Assembly (NCBI GenBank): GCA_963932145.1
Contig: OZ010574.1
Coordinates: 57,985,732-58,049,731, forward strand
Direction: 5' to 3'
Source of the DNA: Acanthosepion lycidas
Lineage: Eukaryota > Mollusca > Cephalopoda > Sepiida > Sepiidae
DNA length: 64,000 nt
Below, in pieces: positions 45,606 through 58,145 of the stretch. Under the pieces are notes generated by a model. That model saw only the letters and a program-made list of their open reading frames with translations. It had not been told where the DNA came from and made no database searches. Both the position numbers and the translations under genes were made by a program. Positions within the stretch are counted from its first letter, which is position 1. Each line of letters begins with the position of its first letter.

Positions 45606-45812
45606 AACCACAATAGTCATTTGTAAAAAAAAATAAAAAATACCAGGATTATACAATTAAAAAAAAGAAGAAATTGCATTAATTATACTAAGAGTTATGG
45701 AAATTTAAAGTTGCTTACATTTGAAGATCAATTTGGAACTGTTTTAAGTCAGTTTCTGTTTAAAACAAGTTTTAGAAAATCATTTTCACATATAAATACA
45801 AATATTTTTACA

Positions 45813-46135
45813 GATCGCGACACTTATCAGAGAGATGAAATTTAAATTTTTATTATTGCATTATTCCAAAATTTTAACACATCAGCAGATAGCTATTAAT
45901 GTCAATAACTGAGAACAAATAGTTATTAATTCAAAAAAAAATTAGCAGCAATTAATAATGTATTATCCATAACTACATGTAAAAGAAAGAATGTCGTTTT
46001 TGATAAAAGTTAAAAAATAACCATAAAAATTAAAATACATAAAAAATGCGTATGTTGTCGAAAATTCCCTTTCCTACAATATAGCTATTTATGCTATGTT
46101 ATAATACTTATTACGTAAACAATAAAGATGAATAA
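45813..46135 (+). repeat. Direct repeat, unit 1
   Basis: Shares with 46231-46522 the GATCG.GACA..TATCAGAGAGATGAAATTTA start and the AATGCGTAT.TTGTCGAAAATTCC and AACAATAA end. It shows the uninterrupted sequence at the site where unit 2 later received a mariner. Confidence 0.85.
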
Positions 46136-46230
46136 ATATTTTAAATATTAAAGTATATTTTTTTGTTGCGATCTATAAAATAAAATATTTTTTTAAATTT
46201 TCTCTCGAGAACTGGCAACAAAAGAATAAA

Positions 46231-46522
46231 CAGATCGTGACATCTATCAGAGAGATGAAATTTATTTAAATATTGCATTATTCTCTAAAATTTTAACACA
46301 TCAGCAGATATAGCAGTTTCATGTCAACAACTGAGCACAAATAGTTATTTAATTAAAAAATTAGTAATTAATGTCTAATATTATCCATAACTACATGTAC
46401 AGGAATGTCATTTTTGATAAAAATTAGAAAATAAACACAAATACGTAAAAAAATGCGTATATTGTCGAAAATTCCATTTTCCACAATATAGCTATATAAT
46501 GCTTATTACCTAAACAATAATA
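46231..46522 (+). repeat. Direct repeat, unit 2, interrupted by mariner
   Basis: Tandem partner of unit 1. Similarity resumes after the mariner (GAATAAAT...ATTAAAGTATAT from about 47208), so the transposon sits inside it. Confidence 0.85.
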
Positions 46523-47200
46523 TTAGGTTGTCCCAAAAGTTCGTAAACACTTGTGAAAAATTGAATTTTTATGCAACACAATCGAGACAAGCGATGGGTT
46601 CAGAAAGGACAAGAGACACCGTCGGTTCCAAAACAAGATCGATTCGACAAGAAAGTCATGTTGTCCGTTTGGTGGAACTTTGAAGGAATCGTGCATTTTG
46701 AGTTGGTTCCGAATGGTCGTGCCATCAGTGCCAAACTTTACTGTCAGCAACTGAAGCGGGTCTACGAAAAGTTGAAGCAAAAGTACCCGGCTCTGATCAA
46801 CCGAAAGCGCGCTTTGATGCAGCAGGACAATGCCAAGTCACACACCGCCAGGAAGACCAAAGACAAGTTTGAAGAGCTGGACGGCGTTGAGGTTCTGCCA
46901 CATCCAGCTTACAGTCCTGACTGTGCTCCATCAGATTACGGTCTTTTCCGCTCAATGCAACAATGAAGGGCCGTCGATTCGACTCGTTTGATGAAGTCGA
47001 GGAAGCGTGTCAAGAATTCTTTGATTCGAAGCCGGCTGAATGGTACTTTCACCAGATCCGAAAGCTTGCAGATCGATGGCAGAAAGTCTTGGAAAATGAT
47101 GGTCTTTATTTTGAGGAATAATCTTTGTTGTTTTTGTTAATACTTAGCGAGTAAAATTTCAATTTTTTGCAAGTGTTTACGAACTTTTGGGACAACCTAA
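46523..47200 (+). mobile_element. mariner transposon, internally deleted
   Basis: 678 bp with TA on both sides and ends TTAGGTTGTCCCAAAAG. Terminal repeats of about 30 bp extend to GTAAACACTT. The first half of the transposase gene is missing and the left terminal repeat joins almost directly to the middle of the coding region. Base composition of the coding part is much GC-richer than the flanks, as in a recent arrival. Confidence 0.93.
46571..47121 (+). pseudogene. mariner transposase, C-terminal part, frameshifted
   Basis: The frame (131 codons) reads KKVMLSVWWNFEGIVHFEL, then QQDNAKSHTA (second catalytic Asp) and YSPDCAPSDYGLF (third Asp). I count 35 residues between them, one more than the usual 34, because of an extra residue in EELDGVEVL. 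A frameshift near 46960 moves the last segment (MKGRRFDSFDEVEEACQEFF to LENDGLYFEE) into another frame ending at 47121. The N-terminal DNA-binding domain and first Asp are absent. Confidence 0.9.
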
Positions 47201-47238
47201 TAATACTGAATAAATTTTTTTTAATGATTAAAGTATAT

Positions 47239-47647
47239 GTGTCATACCTCTGAGATGAGGTATTATATAATTACTTACATTATTTACATTATTCGAACTG
47301 TTATCCTCATTTTCATTGCCAGATTCACAACGTTTTGCCTTGTTGTAGGCTCTGGCCTTCTTTATCCAGCGGATAAAGATGTTGGTTAGATCCAGTGACT
47401 AGACACAAAGAGTTGTAAGTTCAATACCAGACCACAGTAGAGGTGAACCAAAACTTGGAGAGTTGAGTTAAAGGGAAATAACTGAAATACCCGGAGGAGG
47501 CATGGCACGTGGAACTAGAACAATCTACCCCGGTGGACGAAATAAAGAATTTGGTTCGAAATTCCAATCACCTGAAGAAGGCTGCAGTGTATAACAGCCG
47601 AAACATTATGAATATGGCAATGAAGATGAGGTTAACAGTTCGAATAA
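47239..47647. mobile_element. Palindromic SINE-like element, copy 3 (full, opposite orientation)
   Basis: 409 bp flanked by the perfect 12-bp direct repeat ATTAAAGTATAT (47227-47238 and 47648-47659). Same arms as copies 1 and 2 (ACCTGAAGAAGGCTG near 47570 and its partner at about 47360), same end segment in reverse (CTCTGAGATGAGG at 47249), and a core with the tRNA-like AGTTGTAAGTTCAATACC on the plus strand. It lies 38 bp from the mariner end. Confidence 0.85.
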
Positions 47648-47659
47648 TGTTAAGTAATT

Positions 47660-48285
47660 AAAGTATATTTAATCACATCTCCCTAATAGCTGTCGCAATC
47701 TGTTAATTCAAGAAAAGTTAACGTTTGTATTGAGAAAGAAATCTGCATCAATTTTACAAATAAAACCTTCATTGAACTTGTATATGTTTCTAACAGAAAA
47801 AAAGTTTATAAGCTGAAAGGATAGGGAAAACAAGTGCTTCTGTTAACGTGTTTTGAAATTAATTGATTCATTTGATTGTTACAAAAATTGATGATTTTCT
47901 TTTAAAGTTCAGCTGTCACTACTCAGTAGAAATAAACAGACCTGCTTCTTACTGTCAGTATTATCCGTTTTTCATAACTTACCATGTAACTAAAACCAAA
48001 AAAGGACGATTTTCTGGGTGACAGTTTGATTACCAGAAAAATAATGTGGTAAATATCTGCATGATTATTTCTAATAAATTTCCACTATAAATGCATTTGA
48101 ATTAGTTTGAAATATTTTCAATTCAGCAAAATTAATTATATTTTTTATAACTGAATATTTTATTAAAAAGAATTATTTAAGAAAGCAAAGCAAAAATTCA
48201 TCAAGTAGAAGTAGATAATCTAGAAATTTCTATCTTGACTGTAGCTAATTGTTCTCCAGAAACCTTTCTTTTTTTTCTTTTTTTT
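47660..48285. other. No gene seen
   Basis: AT-rich sequence, ending in a T-run next to the LINE fragment. Confidence 0.55.
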
Positions 48286-48304
48286 TTTTTTGCATATTTC
48301 AGAG

Positions 48305-49018
48305 TACAGAGCAAGAAAAAAGAAAAAAGAAAAAAATCTTGCAGTTATAAATACTGTAAGTAAGAGGATGATCCCAAAATGCGATTTGAAGGTTGGGAAC
48401 ACTAGAATCAAGCAGACGCGGAAGTTTAAATATCTGGGAAGCGTCTTGACAGAGGACGGTAAGTGCGACACTGTGATCCGTAGGCGTATTGGGATAGCCA
48501 AAGACGCATTCCAAAAGATAGGCGGAGTATTGCGAGACAGGAGAACTTCTTTGGTAACAAAGAAAAGAATACTGAGTTGTCACATGACATCTATCCTTCT
48601 TTATGGCAGCAAATGTTGGACGATTTCCTCAAAGATGAAGAAGAGACTCGATGTGACAGAGATGTGGTTCTACAGAAGGATGCTAAGGATATCATGGACC
48701 GAGCTTGTGAGCAACGATGAGGTCTTAGAGCCGTTGCAAACAAGGAGGAGACTTATGCATAACATCAGGAAGAGGCAGCCGAAGTTTCTGGGATACATGA
48801 GGAAGGAGGTCCTGGAGAATCTGATACTCACAGGTCAAATAGAGGGAAAGAGAGACAAGGGAAAACAAAGCATGACATACCTAGCGGACTTAAGCAGGTG
48901 GATGGCAGAACGTGGTCTGGGGGAGGAAGCAGAGGGAAGGAAATTGTTGAGAGCTGCAAGGGATAGAGAGAGGTGGAGATCCATGATCGCCTACGTCCTG
49001 AAAGGACATGGCACATAA
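48305..49018 (+). pseudogene. LINE reverse-transcriptase C-terminal fragment, open for about 240 codons
   Basis: The longest meaningful open frame in the window. It reads LKVGNTRIKQTRKFKYLGSV, KDAFQKIGGVLRDRRTS, a LLYGSKCWTIS block, WFYRRMLRISWTE, RQPKFLGYMRKE and a C-terminal basic region, ending HGT and TAA just before an A-rich tail (AAAAGAAAAAAG). These are the conserved blocks after the catalytic core of an endonuclease/reverse-transcriptase LINE. The 5' part (endonuclease, YADD core) is missing, so this is a 5'-truncated insertion. Because the frame is intact and GC-richer than its surroundings it looks young. The 19.9-kb fragment is an older relative. Confidence 0.85.
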
Positions 49019-49527
49019 AAAGAAAAAAGATCTTCAAACATGGTTTAATATTAGAGAAAGTAGGATTTGCTAAATTGATGATAGGGTTATTGTGCTATTG
49101 GTAATTAATTCTATTAGCATAGTAATATAATTAATATAGGAAATAATATCTCAGTAAGCGTTGAAAAAATTAAAACTCCAATTTATTTACGTTTTTACAA
49201 CATAGTTTTGTATGTTCATCTTTGTGGATATACCTTTTCAAAGTAAACAGTCCTATTTGAAATATTCAATCTCTAAGCACTTCAATTATATCTTTAGAGA
49301 AAGAGAGTTGGCATAGATTTTTGTTGATGAGCTGGAATTTGTTCTAGTTAACTAACTACAGCCTGTTGCAAAATAATGTATTTATCTTTTTTCAGATGAA
49401 ACAAATTCATATTTTTTTTTTAATTTACTTAAATCAAGAGTAATTTGTAACAAACTGTTTTTTTATATATAAATTATGATTTATTTTCTGGTACATCATC
49501 AAATTTTGCTGATGGTATTTTCCTATC

Positions 49528-50856
<1,329 letters not shown>

Positions 50857-51099
50857 CTACTATAACGTGAAGTCTACCTCAATATGTCGTCTACCCAGAT
50901 GCAGTGCGGAGGTCTACCATGACCCCCCCCCATTCCGCCTTCACTTGGCCATCAGGTTAGGTAAGGTCATGGATCAGGTCAGGTGAGGTCATGGATCAGG
51001 TCAAGCGAGCTCTAACACGGATATCTGTTTCACATTTTCTCAACACGTGACCTGCCCATGTAAAAAGAAGCAAATGAAGCTCCTAAATTAGAATCCTCC

Positions 51100-51400
51100 C
51101 CGGCCTGAACCAGTTAACAAATATTTCAGAACTTCGGGGTACTTCAAAATGTTGCTGGAGGAGTTTTATAGAAGAGTCATCCTGACAGAGGAAACAGCAG
51201 TCGGCTTTTTAAGAGGACACAATCTGCTGGATAAAGTTCAACAAGCAAGATCCATCCCACAAATGCGGTTCTGTCATGGAGGAAAAACGAAAGCGTAACG
51301 GAGGAGGAGAATTCAAGCCCGTACTATATTGTCATCGAAAGACACGGTCTGTTCGTAAAGGAAATCAATTTTTACATTATACAGACATGAACAATGTATA
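51100..51400 (+). pseudogene. Merlin-like (IS1016-type) transposase N-terminal fragment
   Basis: The plus strand reads KYFRTSGYFKMLLEEFYRRV, LTEETAVGFLRGHNLLDKVQ and QMRFCHGG, then in the next frame KRKRNGGGEFKPVLYCHRKT and RSVRKGNQF. An N-terminal helical region with a FL..H.LL motif, followed by a Cys/His-containing basic region, is the layout I recall for Merlin/ISXO2-like transposases. One frameshift lies near 51285. The DDE core is absent. Identification rests on pattern alone. Confidence 0.45.
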
Positions 51401-51430
51401 CACATACAATATTATATTATAGTTCGATGC

Positions 51431-51855
51431 TGCAGCAGACCTCACGCTATAGACGAAACGGGAGGTAGACCTCACGCTATAGACGAAACAGGAGGTAGAC
51501 CTCATGCTATAGACGAAACGGGAGGTAGACCTCACGCTATAGACGAAACGGGAGGTAGACCTCAGGCTATAGACGAAACAGGAGGTAGACTTTACGCTAT
51601 AGACGAAACGGGAGGTAGACCTCAGGCTATAGACGAAACGGGAGGTAGACCTCACGCTATAGATAAAACGGGATGTATACCTCACGCTATAGATAAAATG
51701 GGATGTATACCTCACGCTATAGACGAAGCGGAAGCTAGACCTCGCGCTATAGACGAAACAGGAGGCAGACCTCACGCTATAGACGAAACAGGAAGTAGAC
51801 CTCACGCTATAGACGAAACAGGAGGTAGACTTCACGCTATATTGAAGTAGACCTC
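51431..51855. repeat. 30-bp minisatellite built on the transposon end, about 14 copies
   Basis: Units of the form GGTAGACCTCACGCTATAGA plus CGAAACGGGA, with point differences between units. Each unit contains about 18 bp matching the terminal inverted repeat of the enclosing element. A 152-codon minus-strand frame (decapeptide repeat around SVRSTSRFVY) exists because 30 is divisible by three; I do not treat it as a gene. Confidence 0.95.
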
Positions 51856-51869
51856 ACACTATAGTAGGC

Positions 51870-52969
51870 CCAAGTAGAAGGAAAAAGAGAGATGTCTATA
51901 AAAATATAATATTTTTAACTTTTTAATTCAAGAAAAATAAAGGAACTTCTAATTAAAAAAAATAATTTAATTAATTTCCTATTTTCAAGAACAGATTTAT
52001 GGGGAACTGATTCATTGATTTTTATCCAGAAAGAATTTGTAGTGACATGTAAATTGTTCAATGTGATTAGATGCCCGTGGGGGATGATTTGAAATACAAT
52101 CAGCCAGTTGATACCAGTTTGATAGGATCAAGAGGAAGCCACAGACAACAGAAGTTGGAATGGATATAGCAAAGTTCGGTGACGTGATGAAAAAATGTAT
52201 TTTTAACCAATCACAGTTGACTTCACAGTCACAGCTGAACTAAAATCAGTGGCAATCATAATTTTCACAAGTAAATTACAAACATAATAGCAATGTATTT
52301 ACATAAAAAATTATAAATTATTTTGAAACTAAGCGCATTTGTGTGTAAAGTGCTTGACAGTTGTGTCGGAATTACTTACGCTCGACAGCAGCTGCGTTCA
52401 GAGAACAGAAAAAGGGGTAAAGACTAAAGCGAGAAATTTTTTGAAAACGCACTGTTTTTTATACTGATGCCACGTAACTACAAGTCTAATCCCACTTTTG
52501 CCACATTTATTTGTCTATGTTCTTGTTTATTTTATTTTTATTGTTGTTTAAATTCTTACAGAGTAAAAAAAAATCTATTTGGAGCATAAGTGTTTTGAAA
52601 AGATAAGACTTGTTCAATAATCAATAGACTCAAAAACGCCAGTTTGCCGACACGAAATCACTTTTTTTTTTCAAACGTTCGAAGTTCTGTTTCACGTTAT
52701 TACAGAACAATGTACTCAATTTGAATCACAATTGTTTGCTGAGTTGTTGAACAGTATCGGTTTTCATAGACTTAAAGTACAATATCATATCAATTACAGG
52801 CAAATGGAATGATTCAGCGACTGTAGAGACTCCAAGAGTCACCAGAGAAAAAATGGTTAACAGCACCCCGTTGTCGTTCAAGGCATTCGTGTGGTAATTA
52901 TCATCACCACCATACATACAAATCATGCGACAAGCATTCATGGGTTAATCTCCTCAAAACTAGCTCGCT
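51870..52969. other. No gene seen
   Basis: No supported frame. Sequence has more CpG than the first 50 kb. Confidence 0.5.
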
Positions 52970-53110
52970 GATTGGTCAAATCCGACCAATCAGATATCCT
53001 GCACGCAATTAATGAAATTACCCGCTCACTAAGGTTTGATCCAGTCACGTGATACACCAACTTATATAAACAAAACACGTGTAAGCTCTCTCTCTCTCTC
53101 TCTCTCTTTC
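52970..53110 (+). promoter_or_regulatory. Promoter-like module 1
   Basis: Contains ATTGG and its complement CCAAT (52981-53000), a CACGTG E-box (CAGTCACGTGATAC, about 53045), a TATATAAA TATA-like box (about 53062), a second ACACGTG and a CT-rich initiator-like tract. A G-poor stretch follows. Related modules occur near 54780 and 59990. It could be a gene promoter or a retroelement LTR; no coding exon is visible downstream. Confidence 0.35.
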
Positions 53111-54689
53111 TGTTTTCTCTTCATTCATCTTATTCCTTGCTGCCAAGATGTAATCTTCAAGAGCTTCTGTCTTGACCATGCGGTCAGACGTTAAAGAACA
53201 TTATCATTTCACGCAAGTACGAACCCTTAACTCTTCTGAATTCTTACCAACTTTACGAATTCACATTTCCTAACATGCAACAGGAACTTTATTCTTCTAA
53301 AACTTCAGTTTAATAATTACTTCATCTTTATGAGCTCCGGTACAAATATTTTCAAATCTAAGAGACATAACTCATTCAAACCTTCAGTTTATATGCATCT
53401 ACATCAGCACTAATAAATTCAATTATGTTTTGAATCATTACGTTCTGTCTTATATTTTATACTATGTGCTGTTTTATGTCAAATATAAATTGCATTGTGA
53501 CCACTACATGTTTGGTAACATCCACGTCATTCCCAGTCAAAGATAAATAACTGTGGCGCGCTACATTCGTAATATACCTAGAGAGTCAGGTTATTCCTGA
53601 TAACTCATTGCTTGTCGAATATTAATTATTACAAAATTGCAATATCGTAATCTGTTCATCATGTCTTGTAACAGAATCGCAACTTAACGGATATTATTAA
53701 ACTGTATCAAAAAATATCTACTCACGATATTGTAACATACATGTTGCTTTACGTGTTTGAATTGAAACAAACAGAAAGAAATAGATAAGATAAAACATAC
53801 TTTAAAAACTTACGGCCTTTTCAAGTAAAATAATAATCTATGTGTAAATTACTGAAACGATTCTCTGTAATTATTGAAAGTATCTATTTGGTTTAAAAAA
53901 AGAAAAAAAGAAAGAAATATGGATAAAAATTATGCAAAAATTAAATGAGAAACCAACAAGGTCAAGAGAAGTTTTTTTTGTTTTTTGTCCAGAGAAACTT
54001 TCAATTCAGCAATAAGTTTTTGTTATATCACGGAAAAGATAGAAAGAAAAAGTACGATGATTTTTGACAATGTAAAAATCAAAAACGAAATTTGGAGAAT
54101 TTCAAATTTCTTCGTTGTTTTTCTGTTCTCCGCGCGACACTTAACTCGCCTGGCCATATCTGTACAGTACACTATTCGATGTACAAGTTTTCTCATCACG
54201 CTGCGTCTGAAGATGATAAAATTTAACTGGCTTTGATGAGGTAACTGAAAACAGTGTTGTATCTTTGATGAGGTAACTGAAAACAGTGTTGTGTTTTAAG
54301 GCCTTCGGATGTGAATAGTATGTAGTTGCGGATTGTTAGAAAGGTTTATTTTTTTGTCTCCTAAGTTATCATCTCATAAAAAAGCAATATTAAAAGTCTC
54401 AAGTAGATACATCCACGGATTCACTAATAAATAAGCATACATGATGAAAAAAATGCTTCAAATTTAATAAAAATAAAATTTTATCATAAAAGATATTTGT
54501 TAAGAATTATTTGGTTTTCCTCTTAGAAAGACCAAATAATTTTTTGATAATTAAATTATACTTTTATCCTTTTTAGCAGCTTCGAAATTTTGCTTAAAAG
54601 GTTCGTTTTTCTTGCAGGTGAAAATTTTATGTATGGCGAAATTATAAGGTCTTGTTTAGCTTTGTAGAACGCAAATTCTACATTATTCT
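53111..54689. other. No gene; small 33-bp duplication
   Basis: A TTTGATGAGGTAACTGAAAA phrase is directly repeated at 54232 and 54265. The 83-codon frame at 53985-54236 has no recognised domain. The first part is the G-poor tract after module 1. Confidence 0.5.
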
Positions 54690-54860
54690 AATACCCAAAA
54701 TAGTTGGATCAAATCTGTGCAAAAAGTGGATCACAGAACACTTTCAACTTCATACACCTTCAAAAAATCTCGAGCCCTCATTGGTTAATAAATATACAAG
54801 TAGGTGTGACTATCCACCCACGCTTAACTAAGTTTTACAGCTCGTGACTGAAATCCAAGT
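54690..54860 (+). promoter_or_regulatory. Promoter-like module 2
   Basis: Shares with module 3 the TGTGCAAAA.GTGGATC..ACAGA segment and an ATTGGTTAATAAATAT box, followed by a G-poor, C/T/A-rich stretch as in the other modules. The TATA-like element is weak. Confidence 0.3.
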
Positions 54861-57282
54861 TCGCGCCAAGTCTCCGTGAGTCACCCGAAGCATATGAAAA
54901 CAGAAACTCATTCACACTCACCAGTGAGAATTGTGACATCAAACGAATTGCAACTAAGCTTCACGTCACACAATTTTATGTTTTTTCGTTTATACGAACA
55001 TTATACAACTTAACGATATTCACACTCACTCATCAAAACTTATCAGTGAATTTTATTCTTATTCACTAACCAAATTCCTTTACGCAGAAGTTAAACAGAC
55101 TCCTGCTAACAAATCAACTTTATTTCCCAACATTCGAGAACATTGTATTACACAAAATCATCAAAGGTAGATAACTTCTTTCATCACAAATTACATTCAA
55201 TTTTACAAACATTTACTACTTACATGTACAGTAAATTGTTTCTCTTGCAATTAATTTACGGAATCTTCAATAACAGATTCTAACAACTTTTCGAATTAGA
55301 ACTCATTAACAAAATTTCATCTTTCACCAAACTTGGGTTCAACATAAATTAAACTAACAAGATTTCACCTAAAAAAATCAACTATATTTTTGTAAAATAT
55401 TTTCATTACAAAATACATTGAAAATTACTTGTTATTCAAATATTTGTCTTTTGTCTTCAATCACAAATGTTTCTTCTTGTTTTCTCTTGTGGTTTTTGCA
55501 TTTTGCTTAAGATATTCGTAGAGTAAAAAATTGCATGGATTGATTTGGGTCGTCAACACCATTAAATAAATGGTAACCACCAAACTTTCCCCTACAGCTT
55601 CATAAAATATCCACCCCCTTGTTAAAAATGCTTGAAAAAATGCTCAAAATATTTTGAAATTGAAACTAAAATATCAAGAAAGATTTTGTTTATTTTTAAA
55701 GTAGCAAGAAAGATTTTGTTCATTTTTAAAAATGCATTTTAAACCTCAGCTATCGCTTTTCTTTGGCGGTACCTACATAGGGTAAAAATTACATGACAAT
55801 GAAAAAAGTAACATTGGGGTAAAATTGCAAATACAAGAACAAGTCAACAATGTAAGAAGAGAGAATGGAAGTAAACGAGAACAAGGCAAGGATGTAAAAC
55901 TAGTAACATTTATTTAATATAATTTATTTACAGAAATTATTTTTGTAGCTTCGTTGGCAGATATAAAGAACTCACTTGAACATGATGGAAAAACACTACA
56001 TTTTTCAAACATGTTACAATATGTAAAGTTCATAGATAAATTATGGTATTTTGTTTGTTTGCTTTTAAAAAAATCTAGCATAATCTCATCTGGAGTAAAT
56101 ATTTTCTATTCTAGTGGCGTGTTTTCGTGTGGCAGTCTACGAGGCAAAGCTCACGTATTTTTTATTTTCTGACAGTAGGATCGAAAGATTTATCTTTTGA
56201 TTTGTGTCAAAGTGCTTCCAATTGACTGAAAAAACTTTTTCAGATAATTTTAATTTCTTATCTACAAACTGAAGTGATGCGTAGAACGTCATGCACAGAA
56301 CCTGAATTTAGTTCATTTTAGAGGAAACGCCATTAATTCGCTTAAAAAGAGAAGGCCGTGATGAAAAAAGCCCCAAACTTGATGAAAACGATTTTTATTG
56401 TCTAAATGTTTATGGTATTATTAAAATGCAAAACCAAAGTATCTTTTGATTATTTTTTTTACATTTCTTAATCTTTCCTAACACGTCCAAAATTTAAGTT
56501 AAAAATCTTGCTTGTTTTTTAATCTAAAATTACCATAAAATCGATGATGTAAGCCATTTTTAGAAATTTGTAAATATAAATTAAATTCTCCGTTTAAAAA
56601 TCTTGTAAAAATCAATTATACCTTTTTTTGTTGAGTCGATTTTGTGAGCTTACGAATGTCTTTTGGTAAAATTGTTGTTGATATCTAGAATCAAGGCCTC
56701 CAAGAGAAATTTTGCAAGGAGGTACAAAACCCCTTTAGGTGCTCCGAGACATGCAAAGATTTATCTCAAAATTGAAAATGTCCAGTAAATCTACATGTAA
56801 ACTCTGATAAATGCTTTATTTCCATATTTAAACACAACATAATGTAACAAACATATTTAGTTAATGCAGCAACATAAATCAGTATTTATAGTTACATTCG
56901 CCAATTTCCTTTTAGATTTTGTCATAGAGCTTTTTAAACGGTCATAATAATGAGATCTTGAACTCCCTAACAATTACAATACATAAATTCCTTGAGAAAC
57001 AAAACAATAATACATACAGGCACTTGATGACGCGAAAATTATGGTGTACTCTAGTGTCATTATTACGCTAATTTACGCATCTATGCATCTACCCCGAGGC
57101 TGTTGGCAGATACTCTTAGTGTTATCATATATTTATACAACTAGGCCTACAATAATTATTAATAATAATAAAAAGTAGTGTAGTGTGATAAGTTTAGTGA
57201 TGTTTGAGTATGTGAATATAAATGTATGTCAGGCTGGGGGTAGTAGAAAGTGCTTGTTCTCGCGGGTTGGTGGGTTTTCTTT
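54861..57282. other. No gene seen
   Basis: Includes a 72-codon frame at 55954-56172 without a domain. The section around 56100-56330 is distantly similar to 60960-61150 (GATTTGTGT..AAGTGCTT.CAA, CTGAAGT), continuing the module 2/module 3 similarity. Confidence 0.5.
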
Positions 57283-57304
57283 GCTTGGTTGGTTGGTTGG
57301 TTGG
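57283..57304. repeat. (TTGG)n microsatellite
   Basis: Five GGTT units in a row. Confidence 0.9.
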
Positions 57305-57503
57305 TTCATGGTTGCATTGGGGCCTTTCTTAGTTCTTGGGCCCAGAACAAAGTAGTGACTGCACCCCCTTCTCATCGACCTTGTCCAACATACAAAAGAT
57401 TTAAGTAGATATTATAACATATTATTATATCTTTAATCTTTATATCTGTTACTCAGTATGGTAAATATTTATTTTGTTGTGAAATTTATAAGATCTTATG
57501 CAG

Positions 57504-57508
<5 letters not shown>

Positions 57509-57543
<35 letters not shown>
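57509..57543. repeat. (TA)n microsatellite
   Basis: Pure TA tract, close to the next TA-inserted transposon. Confidence 0.95.
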
Positions 57544-57548
<5 letters not shown>

Positions 57549-57559
57549 AAATTTATATA

Positions 57560-58143
57560 CAGGGCGCGGCTGGTATTTGAGGACAGATTTTATGGATTAG
57601 TAAAAACCTTGCTGAACAAATGAATATAATTATATTTGATTACAAACAAGTAAACATGAAATTTAGCTATTATTTAATTTTATTCAATAAAACCGCCACT
57701 AGCACTAATAACTGCCTCTACACGAGGTCGAAATCGGCTGCAAGCTCTGATTAATTGGTCCTTATTTATATCAGACATTACTCGAACTATTGCAGCTGTA
57801 AGAGAGTCTTTGGTGTTATGAGGCTGTTTAATAACTTCCTTCTCAACAATGCTCCACACATAATAATCTAGTGGATTGGGATCTGGAGAGTAAGGAGACC
57901 AAATATTGGGTGTGATGTGGTCGTACAAATGGTAAGCCATCCATTCTTGCAAATCTGAGGAAACGTGCAATATTCAAATCGCTATGATCAGCCTTTAATG
58001 TCACAATCACAGCATGCCTTTTCATTTCATTTGTTATCATAGGGTTTGTCATTCTTGATTTCAGAAAAACAAAAGCATTAGAAGTTAGTGGGAAGCAGTA
58101 TTAATCTTAAATCTGTATGTCCTCAAATACCAGCCGCACTCTG
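57560..58143 (-). mobile_element. Tc1/mariner-type element with internal deletion
   Basis: 584 bp with TA on both sides and terminal repeats CAG.G.GCGGCTGGTATTTG (right end read on the minus strand CAGAGTGCGGCTGGTATTTG), continuing AGGACA. The coding strand is minus. The gene inside is about one third of normal length, so the element is a non-autonomous deletion derivative. Confidence 0.88.
57677..58052 (-). pseudogene. Tc1/mariner transposase, N- and C-termini joined by deletion
   Basis: It starts at ATG 58050-58052 (MTNPMITNEMKRHAVIV), the beginning of the N-terminal DNA-binding region, and runs about 32 codons. Near 57960 the sequence jumps to the end of the catalytic domain in another frame: DLQEWMAYHLYDHITPNIW, then YSPDPNPLDYYVW (third catalytic acidic position region) and a helical C-terminus ending GGFIE. 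The middle, with the first and second catalytic residues, is gone. In the family the NPLDYYVW type belongs to the DD37D-like or related branch, but I cannot measure spacing here. Confidence 0.8.
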
Positions 58144-58145
58144 TA

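Larger units (their letters stand above)
50857..51867 (+). mobile_element. DNA transposon with Merlin-like transposase remnant and amplified right end
   Basis: Left end 50857-50885 (CTACTATAACGTGAAGTC...) and right end 51839-51867 are inverted repeats of about 29 bp (CTACTATAGTGTGAGGTC... on the other strand). Between them are a GC-rich stretch with GGTCATGGATCAGGTCA repeats, a fragment resembling the start of a Merlin/IS1016-type transposase, and a minisatellite made of right-end sequence. I see no clean target duplication, so the exact boundaries could be off by a few bases. Confidence 0.6.

Noticed and set aside
51377-51835. 152-codon minus-strand frame of a decapeptide repeat
   Set aside because: Produced by a 30-bp minisatellite unit that is explained by amplification of a transposon end; no signal peptide or flanking coding sequence.
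53985-54236. 83-codon frame as a first exon downstream of a promoter-like module
   Set aside because: No domain and no similar frame after the other two modules.
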